Of a stretch of 25,115 nt of DNA, positions 24,505 through 25,115 are shown piece after piece (positions within the stretch are counted from its first letter, which is position 1; each line of letters opens with the position of its first letter). The notes beneath the pieces are model-generated. The model worked only from the letters and a program-made list of their open reading frames with translations, had not been told where the DNA came from and did not search any database. This DNA comes from an uncultured Blautia sp. (GTDB lineage: Bacteria > Bacillota > Clostridia > Lachnospirales > Lachnospiraceae), in NCBI GenBank assembly GCA_946629475.1, contig CAMOXX010000013.1:1-25115 (forward strand), read 5' to 3'. Position numbers and translations under genes: made by a program.

Positions 24505-24966
24505 ATGAGCATTATGTGGAAGTATCTGGACAAGCGGTCGGCGACGATCGCGGCGATCAAGGATTATGAATCCATGCAGTTCATCATCGACAACACCGAT
24601 GCTGAGATCAAGCGGGCGCACGAGAAAATGACCAGTCTCGGCAGCCCAAAATGGGACGGCTTGCCGCGGACCCATAACCCGCAGGCCAGTGAAGAGCGAA
24701 TCCTGAAGGCGATCGACGAGATCGACATTCTGAAAGAGCGCTACCGGCAGGCAGTGGAGTATATGGATTGGTTCAAACCGGCATGGGAGCAGCTTTCCGA
24801 CGATGACCGGTATTGCCTCGAAACCTTCTATGGTGACGGCAACACCTACGGCAGCAGCGCGGCCTACTACATCGCCGAGTATCTACACATCGAACAGCCC
24901 ACCGCATATAAACGGAAGAACCGGGCTCTGGATCGGCTGACTGTGCTGCTTTTCGGCAAGAGCTGA
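24505..24966 (+). CDS. DUF1492/ArpU-like phage late-transcription regulator (sigma region 4-like)
   Basis: The 153-aa protein has an N-terminal helical part (YLDKRSATIAAIKDYESMQF, then LKERYRQAVEYMDWF) followed by LSDDDRYCLETFYGDG and a C-terminal HTH (YYIAEYLHIEQPTAYKRKNRALDRL), the layout of DUF1492/ArpU-like proteins that switch on late phage genes. GGAGG (24492-24496) precedes the ATG at 24505. Its place at the end of the replication module, before what would be packaging genes, fits that role. The target promoter is not known; the palindromes at 25006-25064 are candidates for its control region. Confidence 0.85.
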   Translation: MSIMWKYLDKRSATIAAIKDYESMQFIIDNTDAEIKRAHEKMTSLGSPKWDGLPRTHNPQASEERILKAIDEIDILKERYRQAVEYMDWFKPAWEQLSDDDRYCLETFYGDGNTYGSSAAYYIAEYLHIEQPTAYKRKNRALDRLTVLLFGKS

Positions 24967-25005
24967 GTTTCGTGTCCAAAATCGGATAAACTGTCCCTTG
25001 AGAAA

Positions 25006-25064
25006 CATGATATGCTTGTATCATGAAAAAATGCGCGGGAGCCTCGGGGGAAAACCTCGGGGCT
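25006..25064 (+). other. Tandem inverted repeats upstream of the last gene
   Basis: CATGATA (25006-25012) and TATCATG (25019-25025) form a perfect palindrome with a 6-bp centre; TATCAT could also be a -10, with TTGAGA at 24998-25003 as a weak -35 (15-bp spacing). It is followed by a 10-bp stem with loop GAAAA (25040-25049 with 25055-25064, two wobbles), without a following T-tract. This is probably a promoter/operator plus leader structure for the gene at 25088. Confidence 0.45.
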
Positions 25065-25087
25065 TCTGCTATTGAAGGAGAATCACT

Positions 25088-25115
25088 ATGTTTGAAAAAG
25101 TCAACCCCTCTCATC
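25088..25115 (+). CDS. Start of a gene cut by the window edge, possibly phage S-adenosylmethionine synthetase
   Basis: Only nine codons are visible (MFEKVNPSH), preceded by a strong AAGGAG site. The NPSH beginning recalls the NPxHPDKxADR start of phage-borne SAM synthetases found downstream of DUF1492 genes in Clostridia phages. That is a guess from memory and very little sequence; the gene itself is well supported only by its ribosome binding site and position. Confidence 0.4.

Noticed and set aside
1..25115. CRISPR arrays, tRNA or rRNA genes, transposases
   Set aside because: No regularly spaced repeat array, cloverleaf, rRNA-like stretch or transposase-like protein was seen on either strand.

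Overview
The window looks like part of a prophage or related integrative element from a Gram-positive gut-type Clostridia (Bacillota; Oscillospiraceae or Lachnospiraceae would fit). The evidence is a set of families common in Clostridia prophages (DUF2800, DUF2815, phage-type PolA, AEP/D5-like primase-helicase, VRR-NUC, small SNF2-like helicase, DUF1492/ArpU-like factor), strong AGGAGG-type ribosome binding sites, and GTG/TTG starts. No integrase, terminase or structural gene is visible, so the element's type and its ends are unknown. All family calls are by eye from motifs; no database search was possible.

Layout. (1) 1-1200: leftward genes for a sigma-factor-like protein (cut by the window edge) and a 65-aa protein. 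Upstream lie an 11-bp-phased direct repeat array and a leftward terminator. (2) 1168-14614: a rightward, tightly packed, more AT-rich defence island. It starts with a good promoter and a small XRE regulator, then a Hachiman-like pair (HamA/HamB), a complete type I restriction-modification system (HsdR, HsdM, HsdS), a DUF262-DUF1524 (GmrSD-like, type IV) protein with an extra PUA/EVE-like C-terminus, and an unrecognised 311-aa protein with a possible PD-(D/Q)xK nuclease core. An intrinsic terminator closes it. (3) 14611-19041: leftward phage replication/recombination genes: 99-aa protein, DUF2800 Cas4-like nuclease, DUF2815 protein, two small membrane proteins, and family A DNA polymerase. (4) 19042-19274: a divergent control region with three copies of one spaced motif. 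(5) 19275-25115: rightward genes: DUF4406-like, a 110-aa protein, primase-helicase, a 310-bp non-coding region rich in nested inverted repeats (candidate origin or structured RNA), VRR-NUC, a 78-aa protein, SNF2-like helicase, DUF1492/ArpU-like factor, and the first nine codons of a gene that may be a phage SAM synthetase.

How it fits together. The replication genes form two divergent operons driven from the 19 kb control region. The defence island sits between polA and the sigma-like/65-aa genes in the opposite orientation, as cargo would. The island stacks layers aimed at unmodified DNA (type I RM), modified DNA (DUF262/DUF1524) and probably damaged or replicating phage DNA (Hachiman). The most novel points are the 311-aa putative nuclease, a HamA-like protein whose expected ExK motif appears degenerate, and three repeat-based control or origin elements not explained by the genes.
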